Positions 1 to 10,984 of a stretch of DNA of 64,000 bases are shown in pieces; the stretch's first letter is position 1; every line of letters starts with the position of its first letter. Source of the DNA: Auricularia sp. M13 (taxonomy: Eukaryota; Basidiomycota; Agaricomycetes; Auriculariales; Auriculariaceae); assembly GCA_037042915.1 (NCBI GenBank), contig CM073198.1, positions 3,906,001-3,970,000 of the forward strand, read 5' to 3'. The notes beneath the pieces are model-generated. The model had not been told where the DNA came from and did not search any database. It worked only from the letters and a program-made list of their open reading frames with translations. Position numbers and translations under genes: made by a program.

Positions 1-24
1 CGTAGACCTATGTACGGTATGAGT

Positions 25-336
25 AGACCTCGTCTGGTTCATCGTCCAGGTCCTCAGCGCGGACCTGCCAGTGGACAGCACGCGGGACGCGTTCGCATTC
101 ACCTGGCCGCCCACTGTCCCGTACGTCCGCCCTGCGCGGGACGCACTCCGTCAAGCTCGCCGCGGAGTTCATCCGGGTACTCTGCGGTGAGCCCGACGCC
201 AGATCGATGCGCTCTTCAGCGGGTTTGCCACTTGGCGCCGCGCTCCTGCCCGCGCTGGGGCATGCGCTCGACGAGACGACCAGGCCGGGAACGCACGCGG
301 GCTCTGCAAGTTCGCCGTCCGCGTGCACAGTCTGCA
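25..336 (+). other. Possible 3' end of an unrecognised gene
   Basis: Two overlapping forward frames look protein-like. One runs from about 31 and carries the words FTWPPTVPYV; the other continues downstream with SVKLAAEFIRVLCGEPDA and ALLPALGHALDETT. Joining them needs an intron or a one-base frame change near 140-165. No ATG lies upstream inside the window, so this would be the terminal part of a gene that begins before base 1. I do not recognise a family. The reverse strand also has a long open frame (8-589), but it has no recognisable motif. Weak call. Confidence 0.2.
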
Positions 337-454
337 GCCCTTGGTCACTGCTTATTATTTTTACTTGTGTATGAGTGAATGAAAGTTTGTACTGTAGAAA
401 CGGCAAGGTCAACGCGTTATATCCACTATTCGGTTGGTACGACAGGCTCGGAAG

Positions 455-2010
455 ATGTCGCCGACAACGCCGGATGGTTGGTTCCGTAAGCTCAGGCGTG
501 ATGCTGAGCCTTTTCATGTGACCGTCGCTCCTCAACCGTTTCCTACTACCTTTCCGCTCTTCGCAATGTCCAAGGCTTTGCGTCGACACAAGAAGGACGT
601 CCCTGAGCTCATTCCGCTACTCGACGCGCAAACGGAGCTACTCGCCGATTATCGCCGTCCGCAAACATGTCCGCGATGTCTCCAGCGCCTGTCTACGAGA
701 TTTGGGAAGGATGCCCGCGCTCAGCTCGCGGCCCGTTTGGTGTGTCATGATTTCTGGCATGCCTGTATCGCCAACATCACAGTGCCGCGGAGCGAAAGCG
801 ACATTACTATCCTGCGACAGCAGCTTCGTCAAAATATGCGCGACTGTGCGGACAAAGACAGTCACCCCATACCCCTCCGCGAGATCGGGGAGCCGTTACG
901 CCTGTTTATGCACGCGCTCTACACCTTCCTGCAACATTGCTTGTCGCCGGACGGGGATCCCGACGGACACGCGGGCATTTTTATGGGAAAAGACCCAAAG
1001 AAGGCGTTTACCAACAGACCCGGATGTGGCCAGTCCACCCGAGCGAGCTCGTGCCATTTGGCGAACGCCCATGCGCCAGAGCACACGTCCGATGGTGCTG
1101 CGAGATGTCCAGCCCGTCTGCGATGCTTTCGCTCGGCTGCATCCTCAAGGGCGCTCGTCCCATTCTTCTACCATCGCTTCTGGAGCCTGAGCTGCGGAGC
1201 TGCGTCATGTGGTGTCTTGTGCAGCTGCTCAACTCGGACGTCGGGCAAGACCATTTCGTGTGGGATATGAGTGTCACGTACGCCCTGCCGCAGCCTCTTC
1301 CGAGCTGGATGTGCGCCGCCTCGGCTTATGTGTCCCTGACACTCGCAGCGTCCTTCTTGCAGACCATGCTGTGGGGGCCGGACACGCGCCCGGACGACGC
1401 CATCCGCCTTTCCGTCGGATTTGAGCGCGCGCTGTTGCCCGCGCTATACGTCGCCCTCGACCTGGTCGCGCAATACCCGCACTTCACCACATCGGAGATC
1501 CACACGCTGGCGCGATGGGGCTGCCTCATCCACGACCGGATGGACGAACCAAAACCCGCGCTGCACCCAGAATGTGTCCGCGAATGGGAACGCATCGACG
1601 CCGCCTTCGAGCCCGGCCCGTCGCTCTACAGGACGTACCAGGCGACGCTGTGCAACATCTACCTCATCCGCACATGTTCCGCGGCGTCGTGCGGCAATGG
1701 AATCCATCAGACTCCCACCGGCAAGGCTTTGCCGCTATGTGCGGGGTGCAAGTTCACGCAGTATTGCTCGAAAGAGTGTCAGCGGGCGGACTGGAAGGAC
1801 GAGAAGTGGCCGCACAAGGATTTATGCCCGATCTTGCGGCGCGCTGTCCCTGTACTCCAGGCCGACGTTGAAGACTTCATGGCGGCTGTCTACCCTCCCC
1901 CGTCTGATGAGCCGGGAACGTCGGCGAAGGACATAGCGCACTTTCAGCAATGGGCCATGGCGCACGGTATCATCTCTAATAAAGTCCCTCGTCGCGCCCC
2001 GCCACAATGA
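455..2010 (+). CDS. MYND zinc-finger protein, frameshifted as read
   Basis: About 518 residues if one base is restored. The C-terminus carries a MYND finger near residues 410-460: a first cysteine pair (CSAASC), then CAGCKFTQYCSKECQRADW and a final His/Cys pair (HKDLC). MYND fingers bind zinc and usually mediate protein-protein contacts; Agaricomycetes carry many such proteins with long helical N-termini like this one. The open frame that starts further upstream begins at TTG, so I chose the ATG at 455. The frame changes at the T5 run 978-982: upstream it reads GHAGIF, downstream YGKRPKEGVYQQTRMWP, and one extra T would join them without a break. No splice pair explains the change. It is either a one-base assembly error or a real disabling deletion. 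Confidence 0.75.
978..982 (+). other. Frameshift in T5 run of the MYND gene
   Basis: Codons upstream of this run are in one frame and codons downstream in the -1 frame, as expected if one T has been lost from a run of six. The protein on both sides reads naturally. Confidence 0.6.
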
Positions 2011-2136
2011 TATACAGTCGCATGCGCAATACGACTACGTATATCCCGCTACCAAAACTTCATGGCCGACGTGAAATGCAGCTCGAGCTTGTACAAAACG
2101 CCAGTGAGTAACTATTGCTATCGTATGATTATTTGC

Positions 2137-3063
2137 CTACAGCTTCACGTTCATGAATGGGTGGTCGCCATAGCCCATATGTCTTGCTTGCATCTGCATG
2201 CTGTCCAACACCCTCTGCTTGACGCCTTCGTCCTCAATGTCCATCCCGGCGAATCCCCCATGTGTCGTGCGGAAATCGTATCGGCCGAGAATGTCCCACA
2301 TCCGAGCCATCTCGTCGACACTCAGCGGGATGAAGTTGGGGATGCTGTAGAGAAACGAGAACGAGTTCAGTCCGGGTGGCTTCTCGCGCTTGGCCCCCGT
2401 CGCGTCGACATCCCACTTCCCGCTGCCCGCCGCGGTCGTCATGAGGGTATCCGCGATCATCAGTCTCCCATCGAAGAGCAGCACCATGGAGCCGGGGAAG
2501 TGGCCGCCGAGCTTGATAGCTTTGACGCCTGTGCCCTCGATGTCTGTCTCGGTCTCAGTGACGAGCACCTGGTGCGCGGAATCCATCGTCGTCCAGTGCT
2601 TGTCCTCACTGGCAATGTAAACGGGACATTTGAACGCCCTCGCCCACTGTACGTGCGTGCTGTAGAAATGCGGGTGGCTAATAACGATTGCGCGGAGCCC
2701 GCCCAGGTCCTCGATGCGTGAAATGGTCTGCTCATCGAGCAGCGAGATGCAGTCCCACAGCACGTTCCCCGCTCCAGTCTGGATGAGGATCGCGCGCTGG
2801 CCGATGCAGAGCTTGGGAACAGTCGTAATGAAGGTGATGCGCGAGTCGGTGACATGCGGCATGAACTCGTTCTTATGTGTCTTGCGCAAGTCGGCCAGCG
2901 TGGTAAAGGCCTGACCCGAAGCTGGCACGTATTGCCTTGGGTCATCACAGATGTGACAGGTCTTGCGGATAGCGCGGTTTGCCGTGGGGAACTGAGTGCC
3001 ACAGGCCAGGCAAATCAACCAGTTCGACGAGGCGTCGTCATCGTATGGCTCCGCGGCGAGCAT
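2137..3063 (-). CDS. Metallo-beta-lactamase-fold hydrolase-like protein
   Basis: An intronless gene of 308 residues, from the ATG at 3063 to the stop at 2137. The open frame extends to 3168 only through a GTG, so I take the ATG, which is followed by LAAEPYDDDASSNWLICLACG. Near the N-terminus CLACGTQFP and CHICDDPRQYVP look like a small four-cysteine zinc ribbon. The core reads VISHPHFYSTHVQWA, the position of the HxHxDH metal motif of the superfamily, but the aspartate is missing and the spacing is altered. Later histidines lie in LGGHFPGSM and in RTTHGGFAG, and an aspartate in IADTLMT, matching the usual order of the other metal ligands. The fold is well supported. The substrate is unknown, and catalytic competence is uncertain because of the altered motif. 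Confidence 0.8.
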   Translation of the reverse strand: MLAAEPYDDDASSNWLICLACGTQFPTANRAIRKTCHICDDPRQYVPASGQAFTTLADLRKTHKNEFMPHVTDSRITFITTVPKLCIGQRAILIQTGAGNVLWDCISLLDEQTISRIEDLGGLRAIVISHPHFYSTHVQWARAFKCPVYIASEDKHWTTMDSAHQVLVTETETDIEGTGVKAIKLGGHFPGSMVLLFDGRLMIADTLMTTAAGSGKWDVDATGAKREKPPGLNSFSFLYSIPNFIPLSVDEMARMWDILGRYDFRTTHGGFAGMDIEDEGVKQRVLDSMQMQARHMGYGDHPFMNVKL

Positions 3064-3200
3064 GATGGTCGACGTCAAGCCAGCGCGCGTCGCACTTTCG
3101 GAAGCAGTGATCGGCAACCTTGAAGCCGGATTATTCAAGAATTCAACTATCTCATTGCGAACAACCACTTTAAAACAGCTGCAACACCGCTGAGTGCAGT

Positions 3201-4626
3201 CTACACTTCCTCGAACCGGGCCGGGATGCGTTCGAATGCGGTGATCAGTTTTTGGAGATCTCCTAGGTCAGATGCAATGTCTCTTATTATCTCCTTGACG
3301 AGCTGCTCCCTGAAGTCGGAGAGAGCGATGTAGTCTCGAGGGGACTGCCGCCCGAGCGCCGCAGATCGTCGTATCTTGAGCAGAGACAGCATCGCGCCGG
3401 TTGCGCCTTCCGCTACCGTACGACTGGCCCCATCCACCATGAATACCTCTGAGGAGAGCGCCATGGGAAGATACGTCACGGGGTCCTCGTGAAAATGGAA
3501 CTGGAGCTCGAATTTGCGCTCTTGAGTCTCCCCGGGAGTTGATGAGCTCGAGCTTTTCGTGGCGCTGCTCAGCTTCACCGGATATGCCATTCAACGAGTT
3601 TTATGGTGCTCACCTTGTGCAGTGATACATATCCTTGGGTACCTCTACCTCCCACTCTATACCGCGTATGAAGGATCGACGAAAGTCGGATCTGATGTCA
3701 GCAGGTAGTCTGGATATTGTTGTGAGCGAAGATGAGTACGATAAATCATTTGACTGCTTTACGCACGAGATTTTGAGTAATGACCTCCTCGAATCTTTCT
3801 TCCAACGAGCGACGCCTTGAGCAAATTGGGTAGAGAGGTGCTGCCCCGGAGCAAACTTGTCTACGTCGCTCATGAGCAAGGAGAACTCCTTCGGATGATT
3901 TGATTATGAGAGTCGGACACGAGGAGAGGGACAACTCACGTCGAGGCTAGCCTGACCTCGTGGTTTCCTCGCCACGCCATCTGCGTCGTAAAACAGGAAC
4001 CCAGGCGCGCGGAAAATAAGATGCGTTGAGATAGTTTCCATGCGGTCATGCAAGGCGCCGACAGTCGCTCTGCTCCTTTCGCAGTTCTCGGCGATCTTGG
4101 CTACGTTTTGGCTGGATGATCAAGTGAGTAATCTTCAGACATGGAAAGTAGTATACTGTAGAGCAGACCTTTGCGACACAACCAACAAGGTCTGGATAAT
4201 CTGTAGCTGTCGGGCGAGGCGCTGCGTAAGAGCGTCTACTTCGGCGTGCCCTCCCATGATGCTCCAGGCACACAGTTCCCAGTAGCGCTTACACGCCGCC
4301 AGACCGACTTCCTTGGCCGTCTTGCGCTCGAATTCGTCGATGCGTTTTTGCATCCGCAATATTATTTTATTGCAACTGGTAAACGCCTGGCCAAGATCAT
4401 CATGCAGCTCTTGTGGAAGATGAGGACCGGTTGCGGCGTGCAACTCTGTAATAGCCCTTCGCGCCTGATGGAGCACAGTGACATAGGAGTCCAGAGTGTC
4501 CGTCAGATCCCGGATGTCAGACGACGCAGCGCGGGCATCGAACAGAGCGCGGCGCAATTTGCCCAGGAGCTGGATCGTCGTTGCGATGTCGCCAAAAGAG
4601 CCAAAGCTGAACGCTACGATAGACAT
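3201..4626 (-). CDS. Multi-exon protein of unknown function, model partly uncertain
   Basis: Exon 1 (4626-4169) starts at an ATG and encodes IVAFSFGSFGDIATTIQLL followed by a helical segment. This resembles the N-terminal helical domain seen in many basidiomycete NACHT-like or ubiquitin-like-domain proteins. A 57-nt GT-AG intron (4168-4112) leads to exon 2 (4111-3940), which encodes GFLFYDADGVARKP. The next donor, GTGAGT, lies at 3939. The terminal exon (about 3580-3201) is clearly coding, with ERKFELQFHFHEDPVTYLPM and a helical tail. The stretch 3600-3930 has coding-like pieces in two frames (SLEERFEEVITQNLVRKAVK and IRGIEWEVEVPKDMY), so one or two exons there are unresolved, or the gene is damaged. 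Function unknown. Confidence 0.5.
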
Positions 4627-5913
4627 GACTGCCAGTGCCAGTGGGAGCGGGACAGTTGGGACGCAAATTTGTACACCGACTCGGAAGAACGCTCTTCATA
4701 TAGAGACTGCCGGGAGCTTATGCAGGGCAAGAATTGCAACCGGTATTCCGGGCACGTGTCTGTCCAATATAGGACGCATCCAGTGTCCCGGGAGGGTACA
4801 TAGGTGGAGCAGCGTCGAGAACATACACTGTAGACTCTGTCCGTTGACCACGGACTGAAAGGAGTTGTTTGAAATGAAGGCCGCCTGCCAGCAGGTAATT
4901 CCCGACTGGAAACCGACACACAGCCGACAGAAGAGTAAGAGTCCGGTCGATAGGAGTCCAGTCGATAAGACCCTTATCGTTTAGATTCGTTTCGATAGGA
5001 CTCTATTCGAAGGACGCTCGAACTTTCACATTTCAAGCAGTAATTCAGCAACGTGTTCGACAAGCGGACACTGCTTCTGCCACTTGAGACACATATCAGT
5101 AGTTTAGAACTGAGCGGTGACGAAGCAATCGCTTGTTGCCTGAGCTGGCGTGGGTTCCGTGGCGGGCGTAGAGATTGGGGCGCAGCCTGAAATAACACCT
5201 TACAAACAGGTTGAGTCTTCGTGTACGAGAGGGTGAAGACACCAGCCCCAGCACGGCACCGGCTCGTCAGGCTATGGTAGCGTTTCGGCGGATTATTACT
5301 TACCGCGCAGTTGCTACGCAGTTGAGGTGGTTCGGAGTGCGCGGCATCGGCGCATCACAGCAGGGCAGGCAGGTCGGCAGCGCCGTAGCGGGCGCGGCAA
5401 TAGCAGTGGGCTGGAGGGAAATACGGCTGACAACACGGCTGCGGAGCCCCAATGTCTCATGATTCTCATCATGTCGCTGCCGCCATCCTCGGCGCTTTGA
5501 AAATTTCCCCGACTGAACGGAATTGCTCCCTGGACAGTGGACGACAATGATACATTATCACAGCTTGCAGTCCTCAAAGAAATTGCTGTGGAGTCATCCC
5601 GATTCCCGCTCAGTAAGCATTTCGGAAATCATTTCGGCTCCTCGAAAAATTGTTTCTTCAACTCTCGCCTCCTAAGCTCTACTAAGGGACCTGACCGTCA
5701 TCCTCAGCGCAAGACCCTTGAGCAGACATCCACCTCCAACGTGATTAGCGTTAACTTTCGATCCTCTGAACCCGTCATGGCAGCTGAAGCCTTCAGCGCT
5801 GAAGCGCTGAAGGGTCTAGATCTGCTTAGGCAAGGCGCCCACCGCTGTGGCGGGCCGATGTTTTTGCCTCCAAATTGTCGCAAACCCTTGCGTCTTCTGC
5901 CTTTCCCCACGCC
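4627..5913. other. Intergenic, no supportable gene
   Basis: About 1.3 kb between the divergent gene at 3201-4626 and the FAD oxidoreductase. All open frames here are short and show no family motif. It holds a small direct repeat at 4939-4967 and presumably the promoters of both flanking genes. Confidence 0.6.
4939..4967 (+). repeat. Two 14-bp direct repeats of GAGTCC(G/A)GTCGATA
   Basis: The units lie at 4939-4952 and 4954-4967 and differ at one base. A related TTCGATAGGACTC follows at 4991-5003; its last six bases are the inverse complement of GAGTCC, so a hairpin could form. Confidence 0.6.
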
Positions 5914-7796
5914 ATGCTCTGTTCATGTTCCTTCGTTGTCGTGCTGGCGGCCGTAGCGTACGCCGGGCGCAGGCACTGCAAACTCGCCCCGACCGACCCC
6001 AGATGGCCCTCCGGGCCCGAATGGTCATCACTGAACATTTCTCTAGGCGGTTCTTTGATACAAACCGACCCTATAGCATCGTCTTGCTGGCCTGGGAGCT
6101 CTTTCCATTCGCAGCTCGCTTGCGACCAAGTACGCGCTGAGTGGAACTCGACGGACTTCCACGCATCGCTTCCTGAATCTATCGACTCTCCCGTATTTGC
6201 GAATAATTCGTGCTTGCCTCCTGGATTCCCTGGGTATTTTCCTGACAGGGGCTGTACCATTGGTGGCCTGCCGCAGTACATCGTGAACGCGACTTCGGAG
6301 CGACAGATTGCAACGGCGGTGAAATGGGCGTCTCAAAGGAACATGAGAATAGTTATCAAAGGTACCGGACATGATCTCATGGGACGGTAGGCTTCCGACC
6401 TTCCAGGACAATGTGACGGTTTGCTGACATGTACCACGATTAAAGGTCCACTGGTGCGTTTTCGTTGTCCATCTGGACACACAACTTCCGCAAGATCCAG
6501 TTCGGCTGTCCGCCTACCCTCACTAAGAATATATTCTGCAAAGACGCGCTCGTTGTGGGAAGCGGGATTCGCTGGCGTGAAGTCTATGCCGCCGCTGATA
6601 AAGCCGGACGTTCCGTCGTTGGCGGCGGCGACGGCTCGGTCGGCCTGGGCGGCCATATCCAAGGCGGAGGTCACGGTCCCCTCTCTAGCACCTACGGTCT
6701 CGCTGCCGACCAGGTATTACAGGCCACAATCGTCACAACCGACGGCGCTATCCTCCGCGCAAACGAATTCGAGCACGAGGACCTGCTTTGGGCTATTCGC
6801 GGCGGAACTGGCGGCCTGTATGGCGTCGTGACTGAATTCGTCTTGCGAACGTATCCCGCCGTGGGGAGCGTCACTCTCGGGTCGCTGTCCATCTTGGCCT
6901 CTAACGGCAACGCCGAGAGTGGCGAGGCGACCTGGGACGCCGCTGCGCTGCTCATCGCCAAGATACCCGATATTATGGATGCAGGTCTGACCGGAACTCT
7001 CTATATTGCCACCGGTCTCAGCGCTTTCGCAATCGACGCGTTTCTTCCCTCTCCTCCGCCTGAAAATGCTGTCGTTATCTCCTATCGCCCGTTCGCATAC
7101 AACACGACGCCCGAGGCTATGACATCCCTCCTCGCACCTATCGCGTCGACAATTTCGAATCTCACTGGCTCATCTCTCATTGTCACGTCCTCCCAACCAG
7201 TACAGTTTCACAGCTTTCTCTCCTGGTTCACGGAGTTTGGCCAGGCATCGCCAGCTGGCACGGCAGGACTCAGCTCGTCGCGTCTCCTCGGCCGTCCAGC
7301 TCTCACAGCGTCTGTGCACATGGTCCGCCAACACCTGCAAGCAGTAATGACCCCGCAAGATGCAATCACAGGCGCAATTCTTATCCTCACGATGACAGCA
7401 GGAAACGGGCCAGCGCGTGTACCGCAGAACATGCGCGGTGCGCTTAACCCGGTGTGGCGCAACGCATACGTGCATGCCATTGCCGTCACATCCGCTCTCG
7501 ACTTGCAGGACGAGACCAAGACGCCACAGCAGGCGCTGCGGGAGGACGCCGCATGGCTCGAACAGCATACGCAGCGAGCCTTTAAGGCGTGGAGTCCGCG
7601 CTCGGGCGCGTATATCAACGAGGCAAATGGGTTCGATCGTTCATGGCGTGAGGACTTTTATGGTCAGAGCTATGAGAGGCTTGTCAACATTAAGCGGAAA
7701 TATGACCCCAGTGCAAGTCTGTGGGTACAGGGTGGGATTGGGAATGCGGAGTGGGAGTATGACCTAGATAGCGGCAGACTGTGCAGGAGGGAATGA
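5914..7796 (+). CDS. Secreted FAD-linked oxidoreductase (PCMH/BBE type)
   Basis: Two exons, 5914-6386 and 6446-7796, separated by a 59-nt GT-AG intron; 606 residues. The ATG at 5914 opens a signal-peptide-like segment (SFVVVLAAVAYA). The FAD-binding PCMH domain shows IKGTGHDLMGRSTGAFSL, whose histidine is the usual 8-alpha-histidyl flavin link, followed by IWTHNF and GLGGHIQGGGHGPLS. The position where berberine-bridge enzymes often have a second, cysteinyl link (CPTVG) reads DGSVG, so mono-covalent FAD is expected. The C-terminal BBE segment is NEANGFDRSWREDFYG, ending KYDPSASLWVQGGIG. The family oxidises sugars, alcohols or secondary-metabolite precursors, and the substrate cannot be read from sequence. 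No biosynthetic partner genes lie beside it. Confidence 0.9.
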
Positions 7797-7836
7797 GTTT
7801 TATACGTCACGTATGCTTCTTGGTAGATGCAATGTA

Positions 7837-9348
7837 TTAGTGAGAAGCGGTGGCACAGAGAGCGCACAGTGTCCACTCATCGTCGTGTGAGGTGTTGAGG
7901 TCAGCGACGATGCTTAGGCCCTCATCAATCCATCTCTCCCGCTCCACATGACTTGGTCGAACGCGCAGGCACAGTTCTACACTCGACGGCGACTTTATCC
8001 GTCTCAGAACGACCTGGAGCGGTGCTACATCGCTTCCATTGGCGCCTTTGGTGTTAAAGCAAACTCTTCGAGCATTACATCTGATATCGCCGACGTTCTC
8101 GTCCGCCCGCGTCGGTCCAAACAATGGTGAGGGAGAGTGACCCTCGTGCTCGGCCCAGAGACATCTTGACAAGCACAGTTCGACGTCGGCTGGAGAAGGC
8201 ATCTCTGAGAACACCACTGAGTAAGAGTACCAGTTCTCCGAGGTGACTGTAAACGAAGCACTTGCAGTCGCCGCGCCGTGTTTTTCGCAAAGATAACGCC
8301 AGATATACTTGAAGTACGCTGCGCTCGAATATCGATTTTCGTCGAGCAGTAAGCGACGCTCGTTTCCATTCTCGTCGCGCAGAGTGACGTTCTGCTCGGG
8401 TTCGACTTCAATCGCTACGACGCGCTCGATGCCTCGCATGAGGAGAGGTACAATTGGGTCGTCGGGGAATTCGATCCCATTGTTAGTCGTGATGGTGATG
8501 GAGGGTAGGAATGTAGTAGACAGTCCTCCGAGGATCGTTTCCTCGCCAAAACCAGCAAGACGCAGTTCTACGGCGTGCAAGTTACTGCTGGGTTTCCAGC
8601 CTCCCGCCGGCACCGTGATGTCGTCGCCCGAGACAAAGGGAGCCGCCAGAGCGAAGTTCCGCAGATTATGACACCGGCCGAAGGCTGACGCGAGCAACGC
8701 ATCAACCTCTTCGTTGCTCGTCCTAACGCAGGTTGTAACGGACATGTTTTCCAGGAGCGGCGAATTCTGTAGCAGGTCAGTCCACCCCTCGAGTGGATGC
8801 ACGTAGGTCAATTCCAAGGTTCGCAGAGCCGGTGCCATCCAGTTGACGAAGAAAGGCTTGACGTGTATACTGTCAAACCACTCTGGCTGATCGTATTGAA
8901 CAACCAGCGTTTCGAGCACCGGAAAGTAAAGCCCGCCGCGCAGTATCTCCTCAAACGGCGCCACAGCCTGAAAACCGAGCTCGAGGGTCTGAAGTCTTGC
9001 GGCATGGCTCATTACATGGCCTAGCTGCTCCTCGGCCAAGTCGTCGGCGTAGACGTACTCCCAGTCGTCATCCTTGCCGTCATTGACAGCATATTCGTCG
9101 ACGGCCGCCCGTTCAATGTGCACCCGCAGCGCCGCCGTGCCACTCCGCTCTAGCAGTGCGTCTAGCAATCGGAGGTCGCGGAAGTCGTGAACATTGATCG
9201 TAGCCCAAAATTGCGAGCTGCTGAGCGCGGCGTCTCTCCATTGCCTGCTGACGTGCGAAAGGGACATCTTTTGTTGCGCCGGAAGATCCACAAGGAACAG
9301 CAGGATGTGCGTGAGCAGCTCCGGCGGGAGGGCGCGAAGTGGCGCCAT
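7837..9348 (-). CDS. F-box protein, intact member of a local family
   Basis: Intronless, 503 residues, starting at the ATG at 9348. The F-box is at residues 4-50: LRALPPELLTHILLFLVD, then LSHVSRQWRDAALSSSQFW. F-box proteins bind Skp1 and recruit substrates to SCF ubiquitin ligases; the substrate-binding part here is an irregular leucine-rich region typical of Agaricomycete expansions. Two close relatives in the window (9603-10984 and 39176-40682) are disrupted, so this copy provides the reference frame for reading them. Its 3' end faces the FAD oxidoreductase only about 40 bases away. Confidence 0.85.
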   Translation of the reverse strand: MAPLRALPPELLTHILLFLVDLPAQQKMSLSHVSRQWRDAALSSSQFWATINVHDFRDLRLLDALLERSGTAALRVHIERAAVDEYAVNDGKDDDWEYVYADDLAEEQLGHVMSHAARLQTLELGFQAVAPFEEILRGGLYFPVLETLVVQYDQPEWFDSIHVKPFFVNWMAPALRTLELTYVHPLEGWTDLLQNSPLLENMSVTTCVRTSNEEVDALLASAFGRCHNLRNFALAAPFVSGDDITVPAGGWKPSSNLHAVELRLAGFGEETILGGLSTTFLPSITITTNNGIEFPDDPIVPLLMRGIERVVAIEVEPEQNVTLRDENGNERRLLLDENRYSSAAYFKYIWRYLCEKHGAATASASFTVTSENWYSYSVVFSEMPSPADVELCLSRCLWAEHEGHSPSPLFGPTRADENVGDIRCNARRVCFNTKGANGSDVAPLQVVLRRIKSPSSVELCLRVRPSHVERERWIDEGLSIVADLNTSHDDEWTLCALCATASH

Positions 9349-9602
9349 TGCGCGAGTTCACGGTCGTCGCGATGTCGGTGTACCAAGCCAACAGTATCCC
9401 ATGGGGCTTAGAACTCCGCCGCCGTTCGCAGTCGCACTGATCTACTCAAGATCTACTCTCACATGTGAACAACTCTCGCGGTCACAGCTCCGAGGTGCTA
9501 GGGCTTCTACGGTATCAAAAAAATGTAATATGTGTGTACAATGTACATATATACATGAAGCTCAGTGGGTAGTATTCCTTCGTTCCGGCAGGAGGCTACG
9601 TA

Positions 9603-10984
9603 TCACCGTCCGATTAGCAGCAAGACGCCGCGCCGTAGAACCCCGGATCCGTCTTTCAGCGAGTGAGTACCATTCCTGCAGGCTGCGCACAAGTTCCACT
9701 CATTGTGGTATGCATCATTGAGGTCGCCGAGCACACGGGTTGCCTTGTCGATCCACTGCTCCCAATCTGATAGTCCCGCTGCAATGCAGAGACACAGTTC
9801 GACGGTATAAGTAGTTTTTATCCGCATCAACACGGCCTTGAGGGAGACAAGGTCGCACGGATTTGCGCCTGCCACATCAAAGCAGGCTCTTCGAGCGCCA
9901 TCACATCGCAAGTCCCAGCCTTTGCCGTTGTCCTGACCGTCTTCGCCGATAACAAATACGGGCGGGAATCGGCTCTCTCGCCAGTCCCATAGTCCTCTCG
10001 TTAAGCGCAATTCGACGTCGGCTGCCGGCGACATTACGGAGAACACATCTGCGTACTGAGCCCAGTTCTCCGAGGTGAGCATGAAGGAAGTCACTGCGGT
10101 TGCTGCACCATGGCATCGGCACAAGTGTATCCAGAGATCCACGAGATGCAATGATTCGCTGAAATCGCCTTGAATTGCAATGCAGCGCTCGCTTCCCTTG
10201 CCGTCGCGCAGGCGCACCTTCCGCCGGTCAGCAATCTCGAACAGTACGACGCGACCGACCCCGTGCATAATGTGCTCGAAAATCGGGTCACCAAGGACTT
10301 CTATGCTGTTCAGAGTGGTGACTGTTATGGAGGGGATGAAGAAAGGAAGTGGGTCGTGGCTCAGGATATGACAGTCCTTGATAGACAGTCGTTCTAGAAG
10401 CGGGCATCGCCGCAGGAGGTGGTTCCAGCCATGATCAGGATGTACCTGGGTCAACCTGAGGGTTCGAAGAGCCGGAGCAACAAAATCGACAAAGACGAAT
10501 GGCGCCTGGTTTTCATTTACCCAAGATGGTCGGTCAATGATCAGGCTTTCAAGCACCGGAAGTGAAGGCCACCGCGCAGAAAACCATTTCCGAACGGTTC
10601 CAATATACCGAGGTAGATTTCGAGGCTTCTGAGCCTTGAGGCATGACCGATCAGCAGGCTGAGCTGTTAACCGATCAGATCGTCAATCCACTGGACGCTG
10701 TCCAGTCCGTCGTTGGCGTTGTCGACATCGTCGTAATTCATGGCCGCCTGGATGTAAACATGCAAAGCTGCAGTGCCACTTCTTTCGAGCAAGACAGCAA
10801 GTACCGCCAAGTCGTGTAGATCATGTACGTTGATTGTAGCCCAAAACCGCGATGCGCGCAGCGCGGCACCTCGCCATCGCTTGCACACGTGCGACACGGT
10901 CTTCTTATGATGAGCAGGGAGGTCTACGAGGAACGTCAAGGTGTGCGCAAGCAGCTCCTCCGGAAGCGCGCAAATTTTCGCCAT
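9603..10984 (-). pseudogene. F-box pseudogene, tandem copy of 7837-9348
   Basis: It starts normally at the ATG at 10984 (CALPEELLAHTLTFLVD) and aligns with the intact neighbour. An in-frame TAA at 10667-10669 stands where the neighbour has a glutamate after ADDLA. Past it the same frame continues to match (ISLR-like text, then FLRGGLHF) until one C is missing at about 10556-10559, after which the next frame reads PVLESLIIDRPSW. Compared with the intact copy, about 70 codons are also missing between LERLSIKDCH and FIPSITVTT. Nonsense, frameshift and internal deletion together argue for a true pseudogene rather than a read error. Confidence 0.8.

Noticed and set aside
8-589. 193-codon reverse open frame at the window start
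   Set aside because: No motif, and it overlaps the MYND start and a protein-like forward frame.
5914-9348. Secondary-metabolite gene cluster around the FAD oxidoreductase
   Set aside because: Neighbours are F-box and MBL-fold genes; no synthase, P450, transporter or regulator is present.
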